Below are positions 6,844 through 13,809 of a DNA stretch of 16,804 bases, in pieces. Each line of letters begins with the position of its first letter. The first letter of the stretch is position 1. Position numbers and translations under genes: made by a program. The stretch lies in assembly GCA_947446625.1 (NCBI GenBank), contig CANFIE010000037.1, forward strand, positions 1 through 16,804, given 5' to 3'. Below the pieces are notes generated by a model. The model did not search any database and was not told the origin of the DNA. It was given only the letters and a program-made list of their open reading frames with translations. This DNA comes from Acetobacteraceae bacterium. GTDB lineage: Bacteria; Pseudomonadota; Alphaproteobacteria; Acetobacterales; Acetobacteraceae.

Positions 6844-7503
6844 TCAAGCCCGCCCGGCCACGGTGCTCAGCAGGCCGGGGTCCACCTTCAGCAGCGCCAT
6901 GGCCTGGCGCCACATCTGCCCGGTATCCTCGGCAAACAGCAGCGATTCATCGGCCGTGACCGAAAGCCAGGAATTCTCCTGGATCTCGTTTTCCAACTGC
7001 CCCGGCCCCCAGCCGGCATAGCCCAGCGCCAACACCGCCTGGCGCGGCCCGCCGCCACCAGCCACGGCCTGCAGAATGTCCAGGCTGGCGGTCAGCGCCA
7101 GCCCATCGGTCACCCGCATCGAGCCATCGCTGGACCAATCCGTGCTGTGCAGCACGAAGCCGCGCCCGGTTTCCACCGGCCCGCCATGGCGCATGCGCAG
7201 CCGGCGTTCCGGCGGGTGCGGCTCCAGCTTCAGCTGCTTCACCAAATCGTCAAACGAAATGCCCGGCAGCGGCTGGTTCAGCACCAGGCCCATCGCCCCA
7301 TCGGCATTGTGCGCGCACAGATACACCACGCTGCCGGCAAAGCGCGGGTCATGCAGGCCCGGCATGGCAATCAGCGTCTGCCCGGTCAGGTAGCTGCCCA
7401 GGCCCCTGGCGGGCGCGGTTTTGGCGCGCCGGGCCCGGGGCTTGCGGCTTGTTTCGGGGGCGGCGGCGTCAGCTTTGACGGCGCCAGGGGTACGTTTGGC
7501 CAT
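6844..7503 (-). CDS. YqgE/AlgH family protein (DUF179)
   Basis: This is a 219-residue cytoplasmic protein of the YqgE/AlgH (DUF179) family, whose molecular role is unclear; AlgH was named for effects on alginate transcription in Pseudomonas. Conserved blocks are all present: GSYLTGQTLIAMPGLHDPRF, SVVYLCAHNADGAMGLVLNQPL, a GGPVETGRGFVLHS segment, a DILQAV helix, LGYAGWGPGQLENEIQENSWL, and the C-terminal LLSTVAGRA. I take the ATG at 7503 (MAKRTPG) because the frame further upstream has no family similarity and lacks a ribosome site. Residues 1-32 are a basic Ala/Pro-rich extension longer than in the enterobacterial protein. The gene is convergent with the envelope cluster and divergent from the peroxiredoxin gene. 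Confidence 0.93.
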   Translation of the reverse strand: MAKRTPGAVKADAAAPETSRKPRARRAKTAPARGLGSYLTGQTLIAMPGLHDPRFAGSVVYLCAHNADGAMGLVLNQPLPGISFDDLVKQLKLEPHPPERRLRMRHGGPVETGRGFVLHSTDWSSDGSMRVTDGLALTASLDILQAVAGGGGPRQAVLALGYAGWGPGQLENEIQENSWLSVTADESLLFAEDTGQMWRQAMALLKVDPGLLSTVAGRA

Positions 7504-7556
7504 GCCCCAAGGATGGCGATGCCCCCGCCCGGAAGCAAGCCACGCCTGCCGGCCCC

Positions 7557-7585
7557 GGTGACAGATGCCCAATGACGTACTACAT
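7557..7585 (+). promoter_or_regulatory. Candidate promoter of the peroxiredoxin gene
   Basis: GGTGAC (7557-7562) and CTACAT (7580-7585) are separated by 17 bases. They match four and five positions of the alphaproteobacterial sigma-70 pattern CTTGAC-N17-CTATAT. Transcription would begin near 7592, giving a leader of about 20 bases that holds the AGGAGA ribosome site at 7601-7606. This is a pattern match only. Confidence 0.4.
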
Positions 7586-7612
7586 CAGTCGGACAAGGCG
7601 AGGAGAACCGAA

Positions 7613-8095
7613 ATGTCGATTAAGGTTGGTGACAAGATTCCGGCTGTGAAGATCATGCAGGGGACGGCCGAAGGCCCGAAGGAGGTTTCCACCGAGGAAC
7701 TCTTCGCCGGCAAGACCGTGGTGCTGTTCGGCGTTCCCGGTGCCTTCACCCCCACCTGCTCCGCCAAGCACCTGCCCGGCTTCGTGCAGCACGCCGGCGA
7801 CTTCAAGAAGAAGGGCGTGGACGTCGTGGCCTGCCTTTCGGTGAACGACGCCTTCGTGATGGGCGCCTGGGGCAAGGACCAGGGCACCGGCGAGGACGTG
7901 ACCATGCTGGCCGATGGCTCGGCCACCTTCACCAAGGCCCTGGGCCTGGAGCTGGACCTGACGCCGCGCAACATGGGCGTGCGCAGCCAGCGCTTCGCCC
8001 TGGTGGCGAAGAATGGCGTGGTGACGCATGTGGCGGTTGAAGCCGCCGGCGCCTTTGAGGTCAGCAAGGCCGAAGCGATCCTCGCGGCTCTCTGA
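7613..8095 (+). CDS. Peroxiredoxin, Prx5-type (redoxin domain)
   Basis: This is a 160-residue thiol peroxidase that reduces hydrogen peroxide and organic hydroperoxides in the cytoplasm. The start is the ATG at 7613, supported by AGGAGA at 7601-7606. The peroxidatic cysteine is C49 in the Prx active-site motif PGAFTPTCS (P42, T46, C49). The KHLPGFV helix follows, as in Prx5 proteins, along with VNDAFVMGAWGK, and the active-site arginine lies in NMGVRSQRFALV. A second cysteine, C74, occurs at VVACLSVND, a site also seen in human PRDX5. No C-terminal resolving cysteine is present, so glutathione, glutaredoxin or another external reductant is likely. The gene appears to be a single transcription unit, ended by the hairpin at 8117-8148. 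Confidence 0.95.
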   Translation: MSIKVGDKIPAVKIMQGTAEGPKEVSTEELFAGKTVVLFGVPGAFTPTCSAKHLPGFVQHAGDFKKKGVDVVACLSVNDAFVMGAWGKDQGTGEDVTMLADGSATFTKALGLELDLTPRNMGVRSQRFALVAKNGVVTHVAVEAAGAFEVSKAEAILAAL

Positions 8096-8116
8096 GCCAC
8101 GCAGGTTGAACTGAAG

Positions 8117-8148
8117 AAGGCCGGTCCCGCAGGGGGCCGGCCTTTTTT
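8117..8148 (+). terminator. Intrinsic terminator after the peroxiredoxin gene
   Basis: The stem AAGGCCGG (8117-8124) pairs with CCGGCCTT (8137-8144). It is extended inward by TCCC with GGGG pairing and is followed by a run of six T (8143-8148). It lies 21 bases after the peroxiredoxin stop and points along the plus strand. The opposite strand has only a weak T-rich side. Confidence 0.93.
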
Positions 8149-8152
8149 GTGG

Positions 8153-9382
8153 TTATGCCGCCACCAGCCGCGCGCCGGGCCGCTGCCCCGGGCGCAGCGC
8201 CAGCGGCAGCAGAATACCCAGATTCAGCAGGTTGGCGAAAATCCCCGCCTGCCAGGCCACGGCATAAGCCCCGGTGGCGTCGTACAAATACCCCGCCAGC
8301 CAGCTGCCCGTGGCCATGCCGCACAGGCTGGTGAAGAAGATCAGCGGCACCCGCCAATGGGCCTGCCCGGCCGGAAACAGCCCGCGCACCGCCAGCGCAT
8401 AGCTGGGGGTAATGCCGCCAAAGCCCAGGCCGTAAATGGCCGCCACCAGGAACAGCCCGGCCTCGTCCTGCGTTACCAGGAACAGCGCCATGCCAATGGT
8501 CTGGCACACATTGCCAATGGTGGCGGTGCGCAGCCCGCCAATGCGGTCACCCAGCGCGCCCCAGAACTGCCGCGCCAGAAACGCACAGGCCATGGTGACG
8601 GAAAGCATCAGCGCCCCGCGAGACGCGGCAATGCCAAGGTCGCCACAAAACGCCACCAGGTGCGCCGCCGGCATGGCCATGGGAATGCAGCACAAAAACC
8701 CCGCCAGGCAGATCAACCCCTGCGTCAGATTGGGGTGCAGCCCCAGCACCCGCTCGCCGGCCTGGGGTTCGCGCCCCGGTCCGGCATTGGGCAGCGCCAG
8801 CGGCGCCGGGCGCAGCACCAGCAACGCCACCGGCAGAATGGTCACGGCGCAGAAGCCGCCAAAGGCCAGCATGGTGGCCTGCCAGCCCCAGGCGGCAATG
8901 CCGCGTTCCAGCAGCGCCGGCCACAACACCGCGGCCACATATTGGCCCGAGGACACCAGCGCCAGCGCGCTGCCCCGCCGGCGGTCGAACCACAGCGAGA
9001 CATAGGTGATCAGCGGCGCGAACAACGCCCCGGTGCCGAACACGCCCACCAGCACGCCATAGCCCAGCAGCAACTGCCATTCCTGCCCGCCAGCGGCCAG
9101 CGCCATGCCCAGCGCCACGCAGACCGCGCCAATGCACACCACCCGGCGCATGCCCAGCCGTGGCACCAGCAACCCCATGAGGATGCCGCCCGCGCCGGAG
9201 CCGACATAGGCCAGCGAGGAGGCCAGCGCCGGCACCGCCCGCGCGCTGCCCAGGTCCTCGGCAATCAGCCGCAGCCCCACCACCGCCACCAGCGGCGCGC
9301 CATAGGCAATGGAAAGGATGGCAACGGCCGCAATGGCGGCCACCCAGGAAGCCCGGGTCTCAATGCTGTCGCCAATCGGCAC
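8153..9382 (-). CDS. MFS transporter
   Basis: This is a 409-residue major facilitator protein with about 12 predicted membrane helices and a central cytoplasmic loop (around GPGREPQAGERVLGLHPN). It starts at a GTG (complement of 9380-9382) with a good AGGAGG ribosome site at 9391-9396. A motif-A-like loop is seen as GLLVPRLGMRR in the first half and WGALGDRIGG in the second half. The SLWFDRRRGSALAL segment is typical of monocarboxylate/oxalate-formate (OFA-like) MFS carriers. It follows the amine oxidase gene by 42 bases on the same strand, so the two are probably one operon. It may import the amine or amino acid used by the oxidase, or export a product. The substrate itself is not evident. 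Confidence 0.88.
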   Translation of the reverse strand: MPIGDSIETRASWVAAIAAVAILSIAYGAPLVAVVGLRLIAEDLGSARAVPALASSLAYVGSGAGGILMGLLVPRLGMRRVVCIGAVCVALGMALAAGGQEWQLLLGYGVLVGVFGTGALFAPLITYVSLWFDRRRGSALALVSSGQYVAAVLWPALLERGIAAWGWQATMLAFGGFCAVTILPVALLVLRPAPLALPNAGPGREPQAGERVLGLHPNLTQGLICLAGFLCCIPMAMPAAHLVAFCGDLGIAASRGALMLSVTMACAFLARQFWGALGDRIGGLRTATIGNVCQTIGMALFLVTQDEAGLFLVAAIYGLGFGGITPSYALAVRGLFPAGQAHWRVPLIFFTSLCGMATGSWLAGYLYDATGAYAVAWQAGIFANLLNLGILLPLALRPGQRPGARLVAA

Positions 9383-9424
9383 GGATATTCCCTCCTGCGG
9401 CCGGGGTGGCCGGGCCAGGAAGAA

Positions 9425-10939
9425 CTAAACCGCCAGTGCGGTGGCCGGGCAATCCAGAATGCTCACCACGGCATCCTCGGCCGAGGCAATGGCCCCTTCA
9501 ATCCAGGCCTTGGCGGTGGAGCAATGCTCCCCGGCCAGGATCAGCCCGCCGCATTGCCAGGCCTGCGCCTCGGTCTGCCGGTAGCCGGGCCGGGGCGGTG
9601 CATGGTCGCGCACCATCTCGCGCATATCGGGCGCCCAGTCGGTGCTGCAGGCCGAAAGCGTCCAGCGATGCGCCGACCAGTCGATCGACATGCTGTCCAG
9701 CACCATGCCGGGCCGGGCCAGGCCCGGGTGCAGCCGGGCGGCTTCATGGCGCACCACCTCAACCCGCTCGGCCGGCGGCATGGCCGCTATGGCCTGGCTG
9801 TCGGCGCCAATGCAGTAGCTTGCCAGCAGCACACCCTCGGGGCCGGGGAAGTCCTGGTTGTGCGGATAGTACATCTGCCGCAGCAGCCGGTCCGAGAACG
9901 AGGCGCCGCCATGCACGCCATCGGCTTCCCAGGGGCGTTCAGCGCAGAACAGCAGCACCTTGGTGGCATTGGCGTAGTTCATGCCGGCAATGCGCGCCTG
10001 GGTCAGCCGGTCCAGCCCGGTCAACGCCATCCGCCGCAGCACCGGTAGCGGAATGGTGCACACCACATGGTGCGCCGAATAGGTTTCCTGCTGGCCATGC
10101 CGGCGCACCGTCACCGTGGCGCCATCGGGCCGGGTGGCAATGCCGGTTACTTCGCTGTGCAGCCGAATCTCGCAGCCGCAGCGCGCCGCCAGCGCCTCGG
10201 TCAACTGGTCGGTACCGCCGGCCAGCTGGTACAGTGGCTCGGCCGCCTTCAGCAGAATATCGCTCAGGAACAAATGGAAGGCCTGGTTGATCCGCCCTTC
10301 CACTGCCCGCAGCCCGGCCAGGATGGCGGCAGGGTCGGCGAAGTCGGCTTCAGGCCCCGCAGCCACCAAATGCCGCCGCACCGCAGCTAGAAACTCGGCG
10401 CCCATTTGCGGAAAGGCCAGGTCGCGCACCTCGCGCGGGGCCATCACGCTCACCAGCAGCGCCAGCCGGCGCAGGAACTGCGCGGCAGCCGGCGGCAGCC
10501 CCTCGGCCAGCGGCCATTCCGCCAACTGCAATTCGGCCGGCAGGTCGCCAAAGGCAAAGCGCTGGCCGGCGCAGTCGATCAGCCCGCCCTGGCCCTGGAA
10601 AATGCTCAGGAAGGGTCGCAGCTTCGGCGTCAGCCCCAGTTCATGTACCAGGTCAAATACCCGGTGGTGGCTGGCCGGCAGCCGCATGGCGCCAAGCTCG
10701 CCATGGTATTCCCGGCCCTGATGCGTGAAGCGATGCGTCCAGATCCGCCCGCCCACCCGGCCGCTGGCTTCCAGCACCAGCACATCATGCCCGGCGGCGC
10801 GCAGCCGCATGGCCGCCAGCAGCCCGGCCACGCCAGCGCCCAGCACCAGCACCTTGCCGGTTCCGGTCTCTGGGGGGGTAGGCTCAGCGGCAGGCGTCAG
10901 CGCGTCGATGGTGCGGCCTCTGAATGACAATGAGTTCAT
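9425..10939 (-). CDS. FAD-dependent amine oxidase
   Basis: This is a 504-residue flavin amine oxidase (monoamine / L-amino acid oxidase family) that would oxidise an amine or amino acid to an imine with release of hydrogen peroxide. After a 28-residue Pro-rich leader, a Rossmann dinucleotide-binding motif GAGVAG (34-39) is followed by the ribose-binding E57 and the RVGGRI motif (61-66). The HGELGAMRLPASHHR segment resembles the substrate-side region of L-amino acid and tryptophan oxidases. The C-terminal FAD-contacting block GGLILAGEHCSTAKAWIEGAIASAEDAV lies at 464-491. No signal peptide is seen, so it is probably cytoplasmic. The MFS gene 42 bases downstream is likely co-transcribed. The ribosome site before the ATG is weak. 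The substrate is unknown. Confidence 0.88.
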   Translation of the reverse strand: MNSLSFRGRTIDALTPAAEPTPPETGTGKVLVLGAGVAGLLAAMRLRAAGHDVLVLEASGRVGGRIWTHRFTHQGREYHGELGAMRLPASHHRVFDLVHELGLTPKLRPFLSIFQGQGGLIDCAGQRFAFGDLPAELQLAEWPLAEGLPPAAAQFLRRLALLVSVMAPREVRDLAFPQMGAEFLAAVRRHLVAAGPEADFADPAAILAGLRAVEGRINQAFHLFLSDILLKAAEPLYQLAGGTDQLTEALAARCGCEIRLHSEVTGIATRPDGATVTVRRHGQQETYSAHHVVCTIPLPVLRRMALTGLDRLTQARIAGMNYANATKVLLFCAERPWEADGVHGGASFSDRLLRQMYYPHNQDFPGPEGVLLASYCIGADSQAIAAMPPAERVEVVRHEAARLHPGLARPGMVLDSMSIDWSAHRWTLSACSTDWAPDMREMVRDHAPPRPGYRQTEAQAWQCGGLILAGEHCSTAKAWIEGAIASAEDAVVSILDCPATALAV

Positions 10940-11108
10940 CCATTTAACGCTACGCCATTTCCGGCCGGGGCCAAGACCTTTGCAGGGGCCGGTCAGATCA
11001 CGGATTAGTGAGGTTGCGCCTGGGTTTAACGAAGATCTTCAGATGTGAACATAACTTATTAGAAATAATCATAAAGCCTAAAATAGCCCTTCAGCGGCGC
11101 CTCGCCGG
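10940..11108. promoter_or_regulatory. Intergenic region with AT-rich patch and palindrome
   Basis: This 169-base gap separates rnhA from the amine oxidase gene, both on the minus strand. It holds a perfect 10-base palindrome GAAGATCTTC (11031-11040). Next to it is a strongly AT-rich stretch (about 11041-11088) that stands out in this GC-rich window. A possible long hairpin joins CCGGCC (10961-10966) with GGCCGG (10987-10992). It is the natural place for the promoter and operator of the amine oxidase-MFS unit. I could not fix -35 and -10 boxes. Confidence 0.4.
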
Positions 11109-11552
11109 CTACCCCCGCCCCAGCATCTGGCGTGCCGTGGTGGCCAACACGTCGGCGCGCTCGTTCATCGGGTTGCCGCTATGGCCCTTCACCCACTGCC
11201 AATCCACCTGATGCGGCTTGGCGGCGGCCAGCAGGCGCTGCCACAGCTCCATATTTGCCACCGGGTCCTTGGCGGCATTCTTCCAGTTGTTGCGCACCCA
11301 GCCATTGATCCAGCGGCTGATGCCGTTGCGCACGTATTCACTGTCGGTATGCAGCACCACGGTGCAGGGGCGCTTCAGGGCTTCCAGCGCGCTGATCGCG
11401 GCCATCAGCTCCATGCGGTTGTTGGTGGTGGTGGCATCATGGCCGGAAAGTTCCTTCACCACCTCGCCATAGCGCAGAATGGCGCCCCAGCCGCCCGGCC
11501 CCGGGTTGGGCTTGCAGCCGCCATCGGTCCAGATCTCAACATCCACGGTCAT
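11109..11552 (-). CDS. rnhA: Ribonuclease HI
   Basis: This is a 147-residue RNase HI, which cuts the RNA strand of RNA-DNA hybrids during replication and R-loop removal. The catalytic carboxylates are D10 (in WTDGGCKPNPG), E48 (in NNRMEL), D70 (in HTDSEYV) and D134 (in NERADVLA), and H124 lies in the VKGHSGNPMNE loop. Their numbering is the same as in Escherichia coli RNase HI. The basic handle region (WINGWVRNNWKNAAKDPVAN) is also present. The ATG follows the thrB stop by one base (TGA-G-ATG), so translation is probably coupled. Adjacency of thrB and rnhA is common in alphaproteobacteria. Confidence 0.97.
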   Translation of the reverse strand: MTVDVEIWTDGGCKPNPGPGGWGAILRYGEVVKELSGHDATTTNNRMELMAAISALEALKRPCTVVLHTDSEYVRNGISRWINGWVRNNWKNAAKDPVANMELWQRLLAAAKPHQVDWQWVKGHSGNPMNERADVLATTARQMLGRG

Positions 11553-11553
11553 C

Positions 11554-12534
11554 TCAGCAGCCCAGCGCGCCGGGGCCTTCGGCCCGGGCGAAAAACCGCA
11601 GCTTGCGCAGGTATTCCAGCGGGTCCTTCCGCGTTACCAGCGCGCCGGCCGGGGTGCTGGTCCAGTCATACAGCCGGGTCAGCAAAAACCGCAGCGCCGC
11701 GCCACGGCACAGCACCGGCAGGGCGGCGCGCTCGGCCTGGCTCAGTGGCCGCCGCGCCTGATAGGCCGCCAGCAGCGCCCGTGCCTTGGTGACGTTGAAG
11801 CTGTGGTCGCTCTCGAAGCACCAGGCGTTCAGGCACACTGCCACGTCATAGGCCAGCAGGTCGGTGCAGGCGAAGTAGAAGTCGATAACGCCGGAAACCC
11901 GCGGCTGCCCCGCCGCATCATCCAGGAAAAACACGTTGTCGGGGAACAGGTCGGCATGGATCTGCCCTTGCGGCAGGCTGCCCGCCGCCGGCCAGGCCGC
12001 CAGAATCGCCGCCAACTCGGCATCCAGCTCGGCAATCAGCCCCGGCTGCACGGTATCGCCTTCGGCCCGGCAGGCCTGCAACAGCGGCGCCCAGCCCTGC
12101 GGCCCCAGCGCATTGGGGCGGCGGCCGGCAAAGTCCTGGCCGGCGGCGTGCAGCTGCGCCAGCGCATCGCCCAGCGGAGCGCAATGCTGCGGCCGCACCC
12201 GGCGCGGCCAAACCCCGGGCAAAAACGTGCAAATGGCGCCCGGCCGCCCGGCCAGCTGCCGCAGCGCCTGGCCATCATGCGCCGGCACCGGCTGCGGGCA
12301 AGCCAGCCCCTGGCCGGCCAAATGCTGCATCAGGCCAAGGAAATAGGGCAGGTCGCCCGGGTCCACCCGCTTTTCGTACAGCGTCAGAATGTATTCACCC
12401 TGGGTGGTCTTCAGCGCGAAGTTGGAATTCTCCACGCCCTCGGCAATACCCCTGAAGGCGACCAACTCGCCCAAGGGGTAGTCCGCCAGGAAGGCCCGCA
12501 GGGCTTCATCGGAAACTTCGGTGTAAACGGCCAT
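11554..12534 (-). CDS. thrB: Homoserine kinase (ThrB, APH-fold type)
   Basis: This is a 326-residue homoserine kinase of the type with an aminoglycoside-phosphotransferase/choline-kinase fold, found in alphaproteobacteria and pseudomonads and unrelated to the GHMP-type ThrB of E. coli. It phosphorylates homoserine with ATP in threonine synthesis. Motifs are the N-terminal MAVYTEVSDEALRAFLADY, the nucleotide loop GIAEGVENSNFAL with YILTLYEKR (ATP-contact lysine region), the catalytic loop H193-A-D195-LFPDN200, and the metal-binding VIDFYFACTDLLAYDVA. The length fits the family. Upstream, 128 bases away, is ispH on the same strand. The ribosome site is weak (GGAA in the 12 bases between the start codon and the upstream hairpin), and that hairpin could affect translation. 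Confidence 0.95.
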   Translation of the reverse strand: MAVYTEVSDEALRAFLADYPLGELVAFRGIAEGVENSNFALKTTQGEYILTLYEKRVDPGDLPYFLGLMQHLAGQGLACPQPVPAHDGQALRQLAGRPGAICTFLPGVWPRRVRPQHCAPLGDALAQLHAAGQDFAGRRPNALGPQGWAPLLQACRAEGDTVQPGLIAELDAELAAILAAWPAAGSLPQGQIHADLFPDNVFFLDDAAGQPRVSGVIDFYFACTDLLAYDVAVCLNAWCFESDHSFNVTKARALLAAYQARRPLSQAERAALPVLCRGAALRFLLTRLYDWTSTPAGALVTRKDPLEYLRKLRFFARAEGPGALGC

Positions 12535-12546
12535 CGCGGTTCCGAT

Positions 12547-12596
12547 AGCGCCTGATCGCCTGAGACGGAAGCGTCGAAAGGCGTGAATCAGCCGCT
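12547..12596. repeat. Palindromic intergenic repeat, diverged copy 3
   Basis: This is a diverged member of the family at 6729-6838, in the same orientation on the plus strand. Over the 40-base core (12552-12591) it matches copy 1 at 32 positions. Two base pairs are swapped with pairing kept: G-C to C-G in the middle stem (12559/12581) and G-C to A-T in the inner stem (12565/12574). The other four differences lie in the loop and the internal bulge. The outer AGCG/CGCT pairing (12547-12550 with 12593-12596) is also kept. It ends 12 bases upstream of the thrB start, in the ispH-thrB gap. Confidence 0.85.
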
Positions 12597-12628
12597 CAGC
12601 GACAAAGCTGGGGCATGCAGTGCAATGC

Positions 12629-12648
12629 GGGGCGCGCCACCGCGCCCC
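12629..12648 (-). terminator. GC hairpin downstream of ispH (terminator or processing site?)
   Basis: GGGGCGCG (12629-12636) and CGCGCCCC (12641-12648) form a perfect 8-bp stem with a CCAC loop, 14 bases beyond the ispH stop. No T-run follows on the minus strand, so full intrinsic termination is doubtful. It could attenuate read-through into thrB or stabilise the ispH 3' end. Confidence 0.4.
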
Positions 12649-12662
12649 ACCGGAAGCAGACC

Positions 12663-13610
12663 TCAGGCGTTCAGCGCCGCCGGCAGCTTGAAGGTAATGC
12701 GCTCCTCAGCCACCACCACCTCCTCCATCACCAGCTCATAGCGCTCGCGCAGCCGGGCCAGCACTTCCTCCACCAGCACCTCGGGCGCGCTGGCGCCGGC
12801 GGTCACGCCAATGGTGGAAACGCCTTCCACAATGGCCATGTCCAGGTCGCGGCCGCGTTGCACCATCACCGCCTTGGCGCAGCCGGCGCGCTCGGCCACT
12901 TCCACGAGGCGCAGGCTGTTGGAGGAATTCGGTGCCCCGACCACAATCATCAACGAGGCGCGGGGCGCAATCGCCTTCACCGCCGCCTGGCGGTTGGTGG
13001 TGGCGTAGCAAATATCCTCCTTCGCCGGCATGGCGATGGTGGGGAAGCGTTCCTGCAGCGCCGCCACAATGCCGGCGGTATCATCCACCGAAAGCGTGGT
13101 CTGGGTGATGAAGGCCAGCGGCCGGCCCTCGGGCACCGGCACGGTGCGGGCCTGCTCCTCGTCCTCCACCAGGGTCACGGCGCCTTCCGGCAACTGGCCC
13201 ATGGTGCCCACCACTTCCGGGTGGCCGGCATGGCCAATCAGCAGAATATGGCGCTTGCGGGCAAAATGATGCTCGGCCTCGCGGTGCACCTTGGAGACCA
13301 GCGGGCAGGTGGCATCCAGATAGAACAGGTTGCGGCGGGTTGCCTCGTCCGGCACCGACTTCGGCACGCCATGGGCCGAGAACACCACCGGGGCGTCGTC
13401 CGGCACCTCGTCCAATTCCTCAACGAAGATGGCGCCCTGCTTTTCCAGCGCCTGAACAACGTAACGGTTGTGCACAATCTCCTGCCGCACATAAACCGGT
13501 GCGCCGTAGCGGCGGATCGCCTCCTCGACGATTTTGATGGCGCGGTCCACCCCGGCGCAAAACCCCCGGGGGCCGGCGAGCAGGACATTCAGGCTGGGCT
13601 TGTCGGTCAT
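12663..13610 (-). CDS. ispH: 4-hydroxy-3-methylbut-2-enyl diphosphate reductase
   Basis: This is a 315-residue IspH (LytB), the iron-sulfur enzyme of the last step of the MEP isoprenoid pathway, which makes isopentenyl and dimethylallyl diphosphates. The three cluster-binding cysteines are present: C18 in GPRGFCAGVDRA, C102 in DATCPLV and C201 in ICYATTNRQ. Substrate-binding blocks IVHN, FSAHGVP, GHAGHPE, TQTTLS, GAPNSSNS and GVTAGASAPE are all intact. I take the ATG at 13608-13610 (MTDKPSLNVLLAGPRG), which matches the usual family start. The frame is open for 27 more codons upstream without family similarity. The gene heads a minus-strand unit with thrB and rnhA and is divergent from a lipoprotein gene. 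Confidence 0.97.
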   Translation of the reverse strand: MTDKPSLNVLLAGPRGFCAGVDRAIKIVEEAIRRYGAPVYVRQEIVHNRYVVQALEKQGAIFVEELDEVPDDAPVVFSAHGVPKSVPDEATRRNLFYLDATCPLVSKVHREAEHHFARKRHILLIGHAGHPEVVGTMGQLPEGAVTLVEDEEQARTVPVPEGRPLAFITQTTLSVDDTAGIVAALQERFPTIAMPAKEDICYATTNRQAAVKAIAPRASLMIVVGAPNSSNSLRLVEVAERAGCAKAVMVQRGRDLDMAIVEGVSTIGVTAGASAPEVLVEEVLARLRERYELVMEEVVVAEERITFKLPAALNA

Positions 13611-13809
13611 TGCGTCTCGGTGCTCGCAGGCTGCGGGTTGCCGTGCTAACGGGCCGGCGGCCAAAGTGGAAGGCCTGGTGGCCAATGGCACAGTAGCGCA
13701 TTTCCCCCTGTGGCGGAATCGCCCGCTGGGGCAAAAGCACTCGCCAGGGCAGAAGCCAGGGCAAAATCGGCGCCGTCACGGTGTTCGGCCGGAACGGCTT
13801 AGGGGGTAG
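13611..13809. promoter_or_regulatory. Divergent intergenic region, ispH / lipoprotein
   Basis: This 199-base gap between divergent genes must hold promoters for both. I see no convincing -35/-10 pair. It contains two copies of GCCAGGGCA (13743-13751 and 13755-13763) spaced 12 bases apart, and a related GGGGCAAAA just before them (13729-13737), echoed by GGGCAAAA at 13759-13766. These may be a regulator site or chance. Confidence 0.3.

Noticed and set aside
8147..10048. 633-codon plus-strand open frame
   Set aside because: It runs antisense to the MFS and amine oxidase genes, has low-complexity His/Gln/Gly/Arg composition and spans two unrelated genes and the terminator region. It is a shadow frame.
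12615..13649. 344-codon plus-strand open frame across ispH
   Set aside because: It is antisense to ispH, which has all its cysteine ligands. The His-rich translation is typical of a shadow frame.
13611..13691. Upstream extension of ispH by 27 codons
   Set aside because: The extra residues have no family similarity, and the ATG at 13610 matches the usual IspH N-terminus.
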